DNA of 64,000 nucleotides from the NCBI RefSeq assembly GCF_000382305.1, contig NZ_KB908022.1, positions 1-64,000 of the forward strand, written 5' to 3'. A program made the position numbers and the translations under genes. Position 1 is the first letter of the stretch. Each line of letters starts with the position of its first letter. Source of the DNA: Vitreoscilla stercoraria DSM 513. GTDB lineage: Bacteria; Pseudomonadota; Gammaproteobacteria; Burkholderiales; Neisseriaceae. This document shows, piece by piece, positions 34,873 to 43,958 of this stretch. The notes under the pieces are model-generated. The model saw only the letters and a program-made list of their open reading frames with translations, did not search any database and was not told the DNA's origin.

Positions 34873-36454
34873 GATGATTTTGTATCGGTAAGGTGAGTTC
34901 AAAAGCTTTGGTTGTGGTGGTGTAGTTCAAATCACCACGATTGGCTTGGGCTAAGGTGCGAGCGACATACAAACCGAGACCTGTGCCGCGGGCTTCGGTG
35001 GTGAAAAACGGTTCAAAAATTTTATCGGTATTTTCTGCGGCAATCCCACTGCCATTGTCTAAAACTTGTAAGGACAATAAACCTTCGCGCACATGTGGTT
35101 TTAGGCTGATTTGTATGGCCATATCATTTTTTAAACTGTGTCGCCACGCATTGCTCATCAAATTCCACAAAATTTGCTGCAAATGGGTGGCATCAAAAAT
35201 CACAATAGTTTGTCGCTTGTGGCTGTGTACTTGGACACATCCTTTGGCTTCGGGATGAATTTGTAAAAAATCTTGCATGAATTCATCAATAAAAACATTT
35301 AAATTTAAGCGTTCAGGCCGCAAGTGGTCGCGCTGATTTAAAGTCAAAACTTCTTCTACCATTTGATCAATGCGTTGTACATTGGACTCAATCATTGAGC
35401 CTAGCTTTTGCATCGGTCGGGTTTCGTAACTTTCGCTCAGTAATTCATTGGCATGGCGAATGGCAGACAAAGGATTGCGAATTTCGTGGGCAATATTGGC
35501 TGTGAGTTGACCTAATGATGCCAATTTATTGGATTGCGCCTCGGCAGCAATTTCTTGCTGCGGTCGCATGAATAAAATCAATAAGTGTGGCGTTTGGTTT
35601 AACAAAGGCTTGGCGCGAATTTGTAAGTCTTCATCTAATAATGTGTATTCGACATCAAAAGCTTGTTGTGGTGCTGCTTGCCAAATATTGATGAGCGGCG
35701 CAAATAAATTACCATCGTTGGTGATGGCCAAATTGGGGAAATACAAACTGGCTTGACTGTTGTATAACCAAACGGTGTTTTTTGTATCCACCACCACCAC
35801 AGCTTCTTGTAAACGGTTTAAAACCAAATCGCTTAAATGGTTTAAACGCACAATTTCTTCGGCATGAGTATGGACGCTTGGATGGATGCGTTTGATATTG
35901 ATGCTAATAAAAGAGGTCAGGGCGGCCACTAAAAAACAGCAAATAGACAATAGACCTGCGGAAAACAAATCATGCTTGGCAGTACTGTCTGTAAACCAGT
36001 GATTAAAATCAACAGATTGTAAAGAAATGGTGCTGATAAAAGTCAAGATGCTGGCGAAGCTGGCATATAAAACAGCATGTCTGCCCTCGCTGAGTAAACA
36101 TGCCGTGGCAACAAAAGGCAGTAATAAAATGCCAAAACCATTGTTCACACCATCGGTTAAATGCATTAAGCAGACTATCATGAAAATATCAAATAAATCT
36201 GATGCAGCGGGATAGCGTGTGGATGACATACCCCAGCGTGGTGAAAACAATGAAAAGACAATGGCCGAGCCATAGACGATGGCCCAGACAATAAATGGCA
36301 CTCGTGCCAAATTAATTAAGCCATGTTCTGTTTCTCGAAACATGAAAAAAATGGTGAGCAACGAAATCAGAATGGCCAAACGAGTGGCGTTGACCATCAG
36401 CGGAATGCGGCTGATGGCTTGGTCAAATTCTGAGGTAGAAATCGCCGCTTGCAT
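34856..36454 (-). CDS. pilS: PilS, sensor histidine kinase
   Basis: The 532-residue kinase has six N-terminal membrane helices (about residues 15-190), a PAS-like segment (LVLNRLQEAVVVVDTKNTVWLYN), and a HisKA/HATPase core with HEIRNPLSAIRHA (phosphoacceptor His near 324), NLMSNAWRHS, DNGSGI and GTGLGLYVA. PilS senses pilin levels in the membrane in Pseudomonas and passes phosphate to PilR. The gene ends 17 bases inside the pilR start and begins 1 base after the parC stop, so all three may be cotranscribed. It appears intact, unlike its partner. Confidence 0.92.
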   Translation of the reverse strand: MQAAISTSEFDQAISRIPLMVNATRLAILISLLTIFFMFRETEHGLINLARVPFIVWAIVYGSAIVFSLFSPRWGMSSTRYPAASDLFDIFMIVCLMHLTDGVNNGFGILLLPFVATACLLSEGRHAVLYASFASILTFISTISLQSVDFNHWFTDSTAKHDLFSAGLLSICCFLVAALTSFISINIKRIHPSVHTHAEEIVRLNHLSDLVLNRLQEAVVVVDTKNTVWLYNSQASLYFPNLAITNDGNLFAPLINIWQAAPQQAFDVEYTLLDEDLQIRAKPLLNQTPHLLILFMRPQQEIAAEAQSNKLASLGQLTANIAHEIRNPLSAIRHANELLSESYETRPMQKLGSMIESNVQRIDQMVEEVLTLNQRDHLRPERLNLNVFIDEFMQDFLQIHPEAKGCVQVHSHKRQTIVIFDATHLQQILWNLMSNAWRHSLKNDMAIQISLKPHVREGLLSLQVLDNGSGIAAENTDKIFEPFFTTEARGTGLGLYVARTLAQANRGDLNYTTTTKAFELTLPIQNHHEYTS

Positions 36455-36455
36455 A

Positions 36456-38738
36456 TTAATCGCTGTCTATTGAGAGGATGGTTAATTGGTTGTCAGCAAA
36501 AAGCTTGCCTTTATGTCCACGTCTGTAAGAAATCATGCTCACTGCAATATTGTCTTGGTGCATGCCGCCGCGTTTGCCTTGTGAGCACAGTGATATTTTA
36601 TCGGCATTGCTTAAATGGCAATGCTGCAAAGCATCTCCTGCTTCTAAGGCAATCAATTGTAAACCACGTCCTTTGGACATTACTTTGATGTCGTTGCTTG
36701 GGAAAGCCAATAAACGGCTATTTTCGGTAGCCAAAACCAAAGTATTTTGTTGTTGGTATAACAGTGCTGGCAATGGTTTTTCATCGTCATGTAAGCTCAA
36801 GCAGGCTTTGCCACCACGTCCACGGCTGGTTAAATCTTTCAGGACGCTTATAAAACCATAGCCGCCGCTATGAGCCATTAAATATTGGCTGTCAGGCGTG
36901 TTACTCAAAATACAAATTGCTGTGGCACCATTTTGTAAGTCAACCAATGAACCTAATGGCACGCCATCGCCCCGTCCGCTAGGCAATTCGGCCGAGTCAA
37001 TGGTATACACCCGACCTTGATTGTCTAGCAGTAAAATCGGCCAAATGGTGCGGGTTTCAATGATTTGCGCCAAGGCATCGCCTTCTTTGAATGAGGTTTG
37101 CGTCAAATCCAAATGATGACCACTACGGGCTCGTATCCAGCCTTTTTCAGACACAATCAAAGTGATGGCTTCATCCGCAACAGTTTGAGTCAAAGCCGCG
37201 CGAGAGGCGGCCTGAATCATGGTGCGGCGCTCATCACCAAATGTTTTTGCATCGGCTTGCATCTCTTTGATAATGAGTTTGCGCTTAGCGGTTTCATTGT
37301 CCAATAAGTGTTGGAATTCTTCTTGTTCTTGTTGTAATTTGGCCAGTTCTTGTTCTAATTTAATGCCTTCCAAGCGAGCCAATTGACGCAAGCGAATTTC
37401 TAATATGTCATCTGCTTGAATGTCAGTCAGCTGAAATTTAGACATTAATTCCGTTTTTGGTTCATCTGATTCACGAATCACTGCAATGACGGCATCTATG
37501 TTTAAAAAGACCACCAAACGACCATCTAAAATATGAATGCGCTTTTGGACTTGATTTAAACGGTGGCTGAGGCGACGAGTCACGGTTTGGGTGCGAAATT
37601 GCAGCCATTCACTCAAAATATCGAGCAAGTTCTTTTGTGCAGGCCGCCCATCCATGCCCATCATCACCAAATTGATTGGTACGTTGATTTCTAAGCTGGT
37701 TTGCGCAAGCAATGTATTCATCAAATCTTCGCTGTCGATGCGGCTGGATTTGGGTTCGAATACCAAACGTACAGGGGCATCGCCATCAGATTCGTCGCGT
37801 ACAAATTCCAATTTTTCCAACAACAATTCTTTTTGATTGACTTGGTCTTGAGTCAATTTTTTCTTGCCTGCTTTGATTTTAGGATTGGTTTGCTCTTCAA
37901 TTTCAGACAAGATTTTTTGCGCGCCGACTCCTGGCGGCAATTGTGACACAATGGCACGCCACTGACCGCGCGCTAATTTCTCAATCTCATAACGAGCACG
38001 CACACGCACACTGCCTTTGCCTGTGGTGTAAATATTTTCAATTTCTTCAGTGCTAGAAATAATGTGTGCACCACCAGCAAAATCAGGGCCTTGGATGTAT
38101 TGCATTAAATCTTTGATGCCCAGTGAAGGTTGTTTGAGCAAGGCGATGGCTGCTTGTGTGACTTCGTTCAAATTGTGTGATGGAATTTCTGTGGCCATGC
38201 CAACAGCAATGCCTGATGCACCATTGAGTAAAACCATAGGCAAACGTGCGGGTAAGTGAGTCGGCTCATCAAATGCACCATCGTAATTGGGAATAAAATC
38301 AGCAGTGCCTTGGTTTAGTTCTGACAATAATAAGCTTGCCAATGGTGTTAAGCGAGCCTCGGTATAACGCATGGCTGCCGCGCCATCGCCATCGCGTGAA
38401 CCAAAATTGCCAATGCCATCGATTAACGGATAGCGTAAAGTAAAATCTTGTGCCATGCGCACCATGGCTTCGTAGGCAGAAGAGTCACCATGTGGATGGT
38501 ATTTACCAAGAATTTCACCAACCACGCGTGCGGATTTAACTGGTTTGGCGCCAGCAACCAAGCCCATATCATGCATGGCAAACAAAATGCGGCGTTGGAC
38601 AGGCTTTTGGCCGTCGGAAACTTCGGGCAGAGCGCGACCTTTGACCACACTCATAGCGTATTCTAAATAAGCTTTCTCAGCGTATTGTCCTAAATTTAAA
38701 CTATCGTCATCATAGCTGTGGGTGGGGGTCAAAGACAT
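36456..38738 (-). CDS. parC: DNA topoisomerase IV subunit A
   Basis: ParC with ParE decatenates daughter chromosomes. The 760-residue protein starts at the ATG at 38738 (MSLTPTHS); a longer frame would need TTG. The winged-helix region has KYHPHGDSSAYEAMVRMAQ, with the quinolone-site Ser and Glu both wild type, and RYTEARLT with the catalytic Tyr that bonds to DNA. The coiled coil and the C-terminal beta-pinwheel blades (last 270 residues, e.g. GKACLSLHDDEK) follow. DUS copies occur in the gene near 36838-36855 and 37203. Confidence 0.97.
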   Translation of the reverse strand: MSLTPTHSYDDDSLNLGQYAEKAYLEYAMSVVKGRALPEVSDGQKPVQRRILFAMHDMGLVAGAKPVKSARVVGEILGKYHPHGDSSAYEAMVRMAQDFTLRYPLIDGIGNFGSRDGDGAAAMRYTEARLTPLASLLLSELNQGTADFIPNYDGAFDEPTHLPARLPMVLLNGASGIAVGMATEIPSHNLNEVTQAAIALLKQPSLGIKDLMQYIQGPDFAGGAHIISSTEEIENIYTTGKGSVRVRARYEIEKLARGQWRAIVSQLPPGVGAQKILSEIEEQTNPKIKAGKKKLTQDQVNQKELLLEKLEFVRDESDGDAPVRLVFEPKSSRIDSEDLMNTLLAQTSLEINVPINLVMMGMDGRPAQKNLLDILSEWLQFRTQTVTRRLSHRLNQVQKRIHILDGRLVVFLNIDAVIAVIRESDEPKTELMSKFQLTDIQADDILEIRLRQLARLEGIKLEQELAKLQQEQEEFQHLLDNETAKRKLIIKEMQADAKTFGDERRTMIQAASRAALTQTVADEAITLIVSEKGWIRARSGHHLDLTQTSFKEGDALAQIIETRTIWPILLLDNQGRVYTIDSAELPSGRGDGVPLGSLVDLQNGATAICILSNTPDSQYLMAHSGGYGFISVLKDLTSRGRGGKACLSLHDDEKPLPALLYQQQNTLVLATENSRLLAFPSNDIKVMSKGRGLQLIALEAGDALQHCHLSNADKISLCSQGKRGGMHQDNIAVSMISYRRGHKGKLFADNQLTILSIDSD

Positions 38739-38857
38739 GGGCAGTACACTATCTATCAATCATTGCAATGAGACCATTGTAATGTATCTATTGAAAATTG
38801 TGTCAGTTGTGGCCATTCAAATAAAAACCCACTGCATGGCAGTGGGCTGAGTGAACA

Positions 38858-39841
38858 TTATTCGTGTGATTTAGGCGGTACTCGCAAAGACACCAAAATC
38901 GAGGCAATGATGGCACTGAATACGATGGCCAATGACAAGGCAATTGGAATATGCACATCGAAGAACAACAACAACATTTTGATACCAATAAAGCACAACA
39001 CACCTGCTAAACCATATTGCAAATAGGTAAAGCGGTCAGCCATGTCTGCTAATAAGAAATACATGGCACGCAAGCCCAAAATGGCAAAGATGTTAGATGT
39101 TAATACGATGAATGGGTCGGTAGTCACAGCAAAAATGGCTGGAATGCTGTCTACGGCAAAAATCACATCTGACAATTCAATGACAATCACAACTAATAAC
39201 AAAGGTGTTGCGATGCGTTTGCCATTTTCAATGGTGAAAAATTTCTCACCATCGAAGTTTTGGCTGACTTTGATGTGTTTGGTTAGCCATTTAAACCAAG
39301 CGCTATGGGTAATGTCATCGTCTTCGCCTTCTTTTTCAGGCAGCATCATTTTGATACCTGTGAACAACAAGAATGCGCCGAACACATACAAAATCCATTC
39401 AAAGCGAGAGACCAAAGCGGCGCCAATTACAATCATGATGGTGCGCAAAATAATGGCACCAAATACACCGTATAACAGCACGCGATGTTGGTATTGTGGC
39501 TCTACTTTGAAAGCGGCAAAAATCATTAAGAAGACAAAAATATTGTCGACTGCCAATGATTTTTCCAAAATATAACCTGTGAAAAATTCCATGGTTTTTT
39601 CAACTGCAATGGCATGACCATATTCTGGATGGGTATTTAAATACCAATACAGCCATCCTGCAAAAGCACATGAAACCATCACCCAAATGATGGACCAAGT
39701 TAAGGCTTCTTTGATGCTGACTTTATGAGCACCATTTTTTTTCAATGCCAATAAGTCTATCGTAATCATGATGGCGACGACGATGGCAAACACACCGTAA
39801 AACAGTGGCGTGCCTATGGCTGGGTATTGATCAGGATTCAC
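38858..39841 (-). CDS. TerC-family (Alx-like) integral membrane protein
   Basis: The protein of 327 residues is multi-pass, with about nine membrane helices. It has the TerC signatures FTGYILEKSLAVDNIFVFL and VVIVIELSDVIFAVDSIPA, which place acidic residues (Asp/Glu) within the membrane, thought to handle metal ions such as Mn2+ or Ca2+. I prefer the GTG at 39841 (VNPDQYPAIGTP), which has AGGA six bases upstream; the longer frame from 39874 also begins with GTG but has no site. The upstream leader has a weak stem (CCGCT/AGCGG) but no sign of the Mn2+ riboswitch motif found before E. coli alx. Confidence 0.9.
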   Translation of the reverse strand: MNPDQYPAIGTPLFYGVFAIVVAIMITIDLLALKKNGAHKVSIKEALTWSIIWVMVSCAFAGWLYWYLNTHPEYGHAIAVEKTMEFFTGYILEKSLAVDNIFVFLMIFAAFKVEPQYQHRVLLYGVFGAIILRTIMIVIGAALVSRFEWILYVFGAFLLFTGIKMMLPEKEGEDDDITHSAWFKWLTKHIKVSQNFDGEKFFTIENGKRIATPLLLVVIVIELSDVIFAVDSIPAIFAVTTDPFIVLTSNIFAILGLRAMYFLLADMADRFTYLQYGLAGVLCFIGIKMLLLFFDVHIPIALSLAIVFSAIIASILVSLRVPPKSHE

Positions 39842-40004
39842 TGAAGTTCCTATCCGTTTAAATGTTAAAAACACAATGACCGCTGATAGACATCAAGACT
39901 CCATAGCGGTGGCTTTCAAGCTTAGCAGAAGAATATGTCAATATTATGAAGTTATGTAGTAAAAATACAAAATACAGTTGTTGTGAAAAATGTTTTGAAT
40001 AAAA

Positions 40005-40031
40005 AAGCGTCCTGAAAGTTTCAGGACGCTT
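40005..40031. terminator. DUS-pair terminator after the acyl-CoA dehydrogenase
   Basis: AAGCGTCCTGAAA and TTTCAGGACGCTT pair around a single-base loop (the A/A form of the motif). A further GT-form DUS (TTACAGGACGCTTA) at 40039-40052 overlaps the stop codon of the acyl-CoA dehydrogenase gene. Confidence 0.8.
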
Positions 40032-40049
40032 GAGGGTGTTACAGGACGC

Positions 40050-41837
40050 TTACAATGCCAAAGCTGCCGCTGGGTAATCCAACACACTGTCCGCACTGCG
40101 AATCACTTGTTGATGTAAGCCCAACACTTGCGGCAAGACCAAGTCAAAATAAGCACGAACCGTATGTTGTTTGTGGCGGTAGAAGTCTTCGCCTAAAACT
40201 TGTTCGCTTTCGTTTTCTAAGGCTTGGCCTGCTGCCAAATAAGCACGTGCCATTTCGATAGCGCCCAAAGTGAAGCCAAATTGCATCAAATAAGCCAAGC
40301 TGCCTGCTGCTGCATTGTTAGGTGTATTGGCTGCAAATTGTGCCAATACGTATTGCACCGATTCAGCTGCCAAATCCAAAGCTTGGTTCAATTGTGTGAC
40401 CAAAGGCGAATCGCTAGGCAATTTCGCTGCCAAAGCACGACCTTCGTCTAATAAGTATTGCGCCACTGCACCGCCATTGGCTGCGGTTTTACGACCAATG
40501 AAGTCCAAAGCTTGAATGCCATTGGTGCCTTCATAAATGGCAGTAATGCGTACATCACGCACATATTGCGCTGCGCCTGTTTCTTCGATAAAGCCCATGC
40601 CACCGAATACTTGCATGCCCAAATTGGTCAAAGTGGTGCCGTTTTCAGTGCTCCAACCTTTGACAATCGGGATTAAGAAATCTAATAAGGCTTGTGCTTG
40701 TTTTTGTACATCAGGGACAGGATGACTTTCAGCCACATCCAAAGCCGCAGCGGCTTTCAAGTAAACTGCACGCTGTGCTTCTAAAGTTGCTTTTTGTTGC
40801 AACAACATGCGACACACATCAGGATGCTCGATGATGGCAACAGGTGCAATGCTGTCGCTTTGAATGGCACGGCTTTGCACGCGTTCATGTGCGTAAGCCA
40901 AAGCGTGTTGGTAAGCACGTTCTGCTACGGCATGACCTTCAATACCCACACCCAAACGTGCATGGTTCATCATTGTGAACATACAATTCAAACCGCGACC
41001 CGCTTCACCGACCAAATAGCCACGTGATTCTTCAAACGACATCACGCAAGTAGGGCTGGCGTGGATGCCCAATTTGTGTTCCAAAGACACCGCTTGTGCG
41101 TGGTTGAATGCGCCTAAGCTGCCATCTTCTTCTACCCAGTATTTTGGTACGGCAAACAACGAAATGCCTTTCACGCCCGCTGGCGCGTCTGGCAAACGTG
41201 CCAATACCAAATGCACGATGTTGTCGACCAATTCATGATCGCCCCAAGTGATGAAGATTTTCTGACCTGTGATGGCGTAAGTGTCGTCGCCCAAAGGTTT
41301 GGCTTTGGCGGCCACTTGTGCCAAATCAGAACCTGCTTGTGGCTCGGTCAAGTTCATTGTGCCTGACCATTCACCGTTGGCCATTTTAGCCATGAATTTT
41401 TGCTGTACTGCTTCGCTGGCATGGTGATGCAAAGCTTCGAATGCGCCCAAAGTCAACATCGGTAACAAAGAAAATGCTAAGTTGGCAGAACACCACATCT
41501 CTTCACACGCTGCCGCCACAGTCATTGGCAAACCTTGACCGTCAAAATCAGGCGAAGCGCGCAAGCCTACCCAGCCTGCATCACGAAATTCATTAAATGC
41601 ATTGGCAATCACTGGATCACAAACGACTTTGCCATTGACCAATTTAGCGCCGTTTAAATCACCTTGGCGGTTGGTTTCAGCCAATAAGGTTTCGGCGAAT
41701 TTAGCTGCCTCGTCTAAGATGGCATTGACAGTTTCATCGTCTAAGCCTGCAGATTTTGGCAAAGCCAAAATTTGTGGCAATTGCGCATGGGTGTGTAAGG
41801 CAAAACGTAAATCATTTAATGGTGCTTTGTACGTCAT
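40050..41837 (-). CDS. Acyl-CoA dehydrogenase with C-terminal extension
   Basis: This FAD enzyme oxidises acyl-CoA to trans-2-enoyl-CoA, the first step of beta-oxidation. The 595-residue length, with an extra N-terminal domain (about 45 residues) and a C-terminal domain of about 130 residues, matches the long AcdH-like subfamily. Visible motifs include MNLTEPQAGSDLAQV, KIFITWGDHE, HKLGIHASPTCVMSFE and the catalytic Glu in AIYEGTNGIQALDF. A perfect AAGGAG site precedes the ATG. No other beta-oxidation genes are adjacent. The chain length accepted is not readable from the sequence. Confidence 0.92.
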   Translation of the reverse strand: MTYKAPLNDLRFALHTHAQLPQILALPKSAGLDDETVNAILDEAAKFAETLLAETNRQGDLNGAKLVNGKVVCDPVIANAFNEFRDAGWVGLRASPDFDGQGLPMTVAAACEEMWCSANLAFSLLPMLTLGAFEALHHHASEAVQQKFMAKMANGEWSGTMNLTEPQAGSDLAQVAAKAKPLGDDTYAITGQKIFITWGDHELVDNIVHLVLARLPDAPAGVKGISLFAVPKYWVEEDGSLGAFNHAQAVSLEHKLGIHASPTCVMSFEESRGYLVGEAGRGLNCMFTMMNHARLGVGIEGHAVAERAYQHALAYAHERVQSRAIQSDSIAPVAIIEHPDVCRMLLQQKATLEAQRAVYLKAAAALDVAESHPVPDVQKQAQALLDFLIPIVKGWSTENGTTLTNLGMQVFGGMGFIEETGAAQYVRDVRITAIYEGTNGIQALDFIGRKTAANGGAVAQYLLDEGRALAAKLPSDSPLVTQLNQALDLAAESVQYVLAQFAANTPNNAAAGSLAYLMQFGFTLGAIEMARAYLAAGQALENESEQVLGEDFYRHKQHTVRAYFDLVLPQVLGLHQQVIRSADSVLDYPAAALAL

Positions 41838-42042
41838 GGTTTCTCCTTCTTGGAATCTACTTTGTTTTTGTGAGGTATTACGGTATGTCAGTCTATCGTT
41901 TACATCGTTATAACCGAACTATATTGTCATAAAAATGGGTTATTTTGCAAGATTAAGAAGCCATACAAGAATAAAGCTCTAAACACATATTTGTCACTGA
42001 ATTTGTTAGAATGAAACCTCGATTTTTATGTAGAGATAAGAA

Positions 42043-42606
42043 ATGCTTTGGAAGCAAGGTTGGTATGAGCAAGCTGTGCCGTGTCCATCACCTAATTTTG
42101 GTGTGCGAACGCGTACACCTGATTTGATTGTCATCCACAATATTTCTTTACCGCCATTTGAATATGGTTCACACAGCGCGCAAACTTTGTTTCAAAATCA
42201 AATTGATCGCAACGCCCATCCTTTTTTCAGTGTGATTGAGCATTTGCGAGTGTCCAGCCATTTTGTGATTGAGCGCGATGGTTGTGTGTATCAATGCGTC
42301 AGTTGTGACGATGCCGCTTACCATGCGGGCGTGTCTTCTTTTCACAATGAGGCGGCCTGTAATGGTTTTTCTATTGGGATAGAACTAGAAGGTTGTGATT
42401 TTGAGCCATTTGAATGGGCGCAATACGACAGCTTGCTAAAGTTAATTGTGCAATTGCAGCAACAGTATCCTATTCGAGCGGTCACAGGGCATCAGCATAT
42501 TGCACCAAGTCGGAAAACCGATCCGGGACACTTTTTTGATTGGAAGCGCTTGCAAGAGGTCGGGATTGAAGTGGATTTTAATGAAACAGTCATCATACAT
42601 GGCTGA
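42043..42606 (+). CDS. ampD: 1,6-anhydro-N-acetylmuramyl-L-alanine amidase
   Basis: AmpD is a cytosolic zinc amidase that removes the peptide from anhydro-muropeptides in peptidoglycan recycling. The 187-residue protein has zinc His in LIVIHNISLPP, the middle motif DDAAYHAGVSSF, and the C-terminal His/Asp pair in ITGHQHIAPSRKTDPG-like sequence (here AVTGHQHIAPSRKTDPG) followed by HFFDW. The next gene is zipA. A DUS (GGCGGCCTGTAA) lies at 42351-42362. The AnmK kinase of the same pathway is encoded at 5409-6494. Confidence 0.95.
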   Translation: MLWKQGWYEQAVPCPSPNFGVRTRTPDLIVIHNISLPPFEYGSHSAQTLFQNQIDRNAHPFFSVIEHLRVSSHFVIERDGCVYQCVSCDDAAYHAGVSSFHNEAACNGFSIGIELEGCDFEPFEWAQYDSLLKLIVQLQQQYPIRAVTGHQHIAPSRKTDPGHFFDWKRLQEVGIEVDFNETVIIHG

Positions 42607-42692
42607 AAAATACCGCTATTTGGGCTATACTTCTGAGCGCAAAAGCCGATTCATTAGGCTGGTTTTGATTACTTAAGGATGATTCATCATTT

Positions 42693-43943
42693 ATGAGCGA
42701 CACCATTTTTTATTATATTGTTGGCGGTTTAGCAGTCATCTTGGCGGTCTTGTTGTTTAATGCTTATAAAGAAAAGCGTTATCGAGATGAAGTCAGACGT
42801 CAATTTGGCCATGCAGACCAAGACGCATTGTTGGACACGGCTCGCCATGAAGTGCGTGACGGACAAGGTGTTTTGAACTCAGGTGTGATGAATCATGCGT
42901 TGCATCCGACAGGTGCAGCCAAAGTCGCTGCCACTGATATGGCGCAAAAAGAATTATTGGCAACTGCTGATACAGGTAGCCATACCGCAGCGGCACCCAT
43001 ATTCCAAATTGTAGACGAGGAACCTGTGGCGACAGCCGCCCCGCGAAGCATCAAGGATTTGGACATCCCCAATGTGAAGTCGGCGTTGAATCCTGTGAAG
43101 CCTGAAGACAGTTTGTTATTGGACTTGCAAGACTTAACGCAAATGGAATTGCCTTGGTTTGACAGTCGTATTGATTACATGGCGTATGTGTCTTTGCGTG
43201 AGCCTGCTGAATTGCAAGCCATTCCGCGCCTGAGCAATCGCCATCAAGTGCGTGTAGCGGGTTGTACTTTGGATGGCTGTTTTCAGTTGGCAGAGCCGAT
43301 TCCGAGTGTGTATTACCAAGGTTTTGTGATTGGTTTGCAATGTATCAGCCGCCAAGGTTTGGCACAGCGTGAAGAGTTGATACAGTTTGCTGAGCAAGTG
43401 CGTTTGTTTGCTTCGCAAATGGGTGGTGGCGTAGCGGTGGCGAATGTCGATGCGTTTATGCAAGTGGCCGAACCCATGGATGAATTGTGCATGCGTGTGG
43501 ATCAAACCATTGCGATTCATTTGGTGTCGCGAGAGACCATCAGTGGGCGAGAGATTAAAGCGGCATTGGAAAGCTTGCATTTTGAGTTGGATGCGGGTGT
43601 TTTTTGGTTTAGTGATGAACATGGCAAGAACCTGTTCAATGCTGTGAATTTAGACAGCACGCCATTTATCAGCACGGCTTTAGAAAACCATGCATATCGT
43701 GGCTTTAGCATGTTGTATGATTTGACCAAAGTGCCTGTGGGTGAAAAAACATTCAATCATTTTATGGATTTGGTGGTGAAGTTGTCCAGTATGCTAGGTT
43801 TGGATTTGGTGGACGATCAGTTGAATGAATTGTCCACGCAATGGCTCAAAGACATCCGTACTTATGTGGTCAGTCGCCAAGAAGAGATGCTCAGTGTGGA
43901 AATTGAGCCGGGCAGCGAATTGGCGGAACGATTGTTTTCTTGA
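42693..43943 (+). CDS. zipA: ZipA-like cell division protein
   Basis: ZipA anchors FtsZ to the membrane at the septum. The 416-residue protein has an N-terminal membrane helix (FYYIVGGLAVILAVLLF, residues 6-22), a basic/acidic linker with low complexity (about 25-150) and a C-terminal FtsZ-binding domain of about 250 residues, with GFVIGLQCISRQGL and NLFNAVNLDSTPFIS. The sequence has diverged from E. coli ZipA, but the layout, and its place directly before ligA as in Neisseria, support the call. The ligA start follows 15 bases after the stop. Confidence 0.82.
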   Translation: MSDTIFYYIVGGLAVILAVLLFNAYKEKRYRDEVRRQFGHADQDALLDTARHEVRDGQGVLNSGVMNHALHPTGAAKVAATDMAQKELLATADTGSHTAAAPIFQIVDEEPVATAAPRSIKDLDIPNVKSALNPVKPEDSLLLDLQDLTQMELPWFDSRIDYMAYVSLREPAELQAIPRLSNRHQVRVAGCTLDGCFQLAEPIPSVYYQGFVIGLQCISRQGLAQREELIQFAEQVRLFASQMGGGVAVANVDAFMQVAEPMDELCMRVDQTIAIHLVSRETISGREIKAALESLHFELDAGVFWFSDEHGKNLFNAVNLDSTPFISTALENHAYRGFSMLYDLTKVPVGEKTFNHFMDLVVKLSSMLGLDLVDDQLNELSTQWLKDIRTYVVSRQEEMLSVEIEPGSELAERLFS

Positions 43944-43958
43944 TGTAAAGGTGTATTG

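Noticed and set aside
39842..39960. Possible Mn2+ riboswitch (yybP-ykoY type) before the TerC-family gene, as before E. coli alx
   Set aside because: I looked for the conserved purine-rich and GCC/GGC core elements and did not find them; only a weak CCGCT/AGCGG stem is present.
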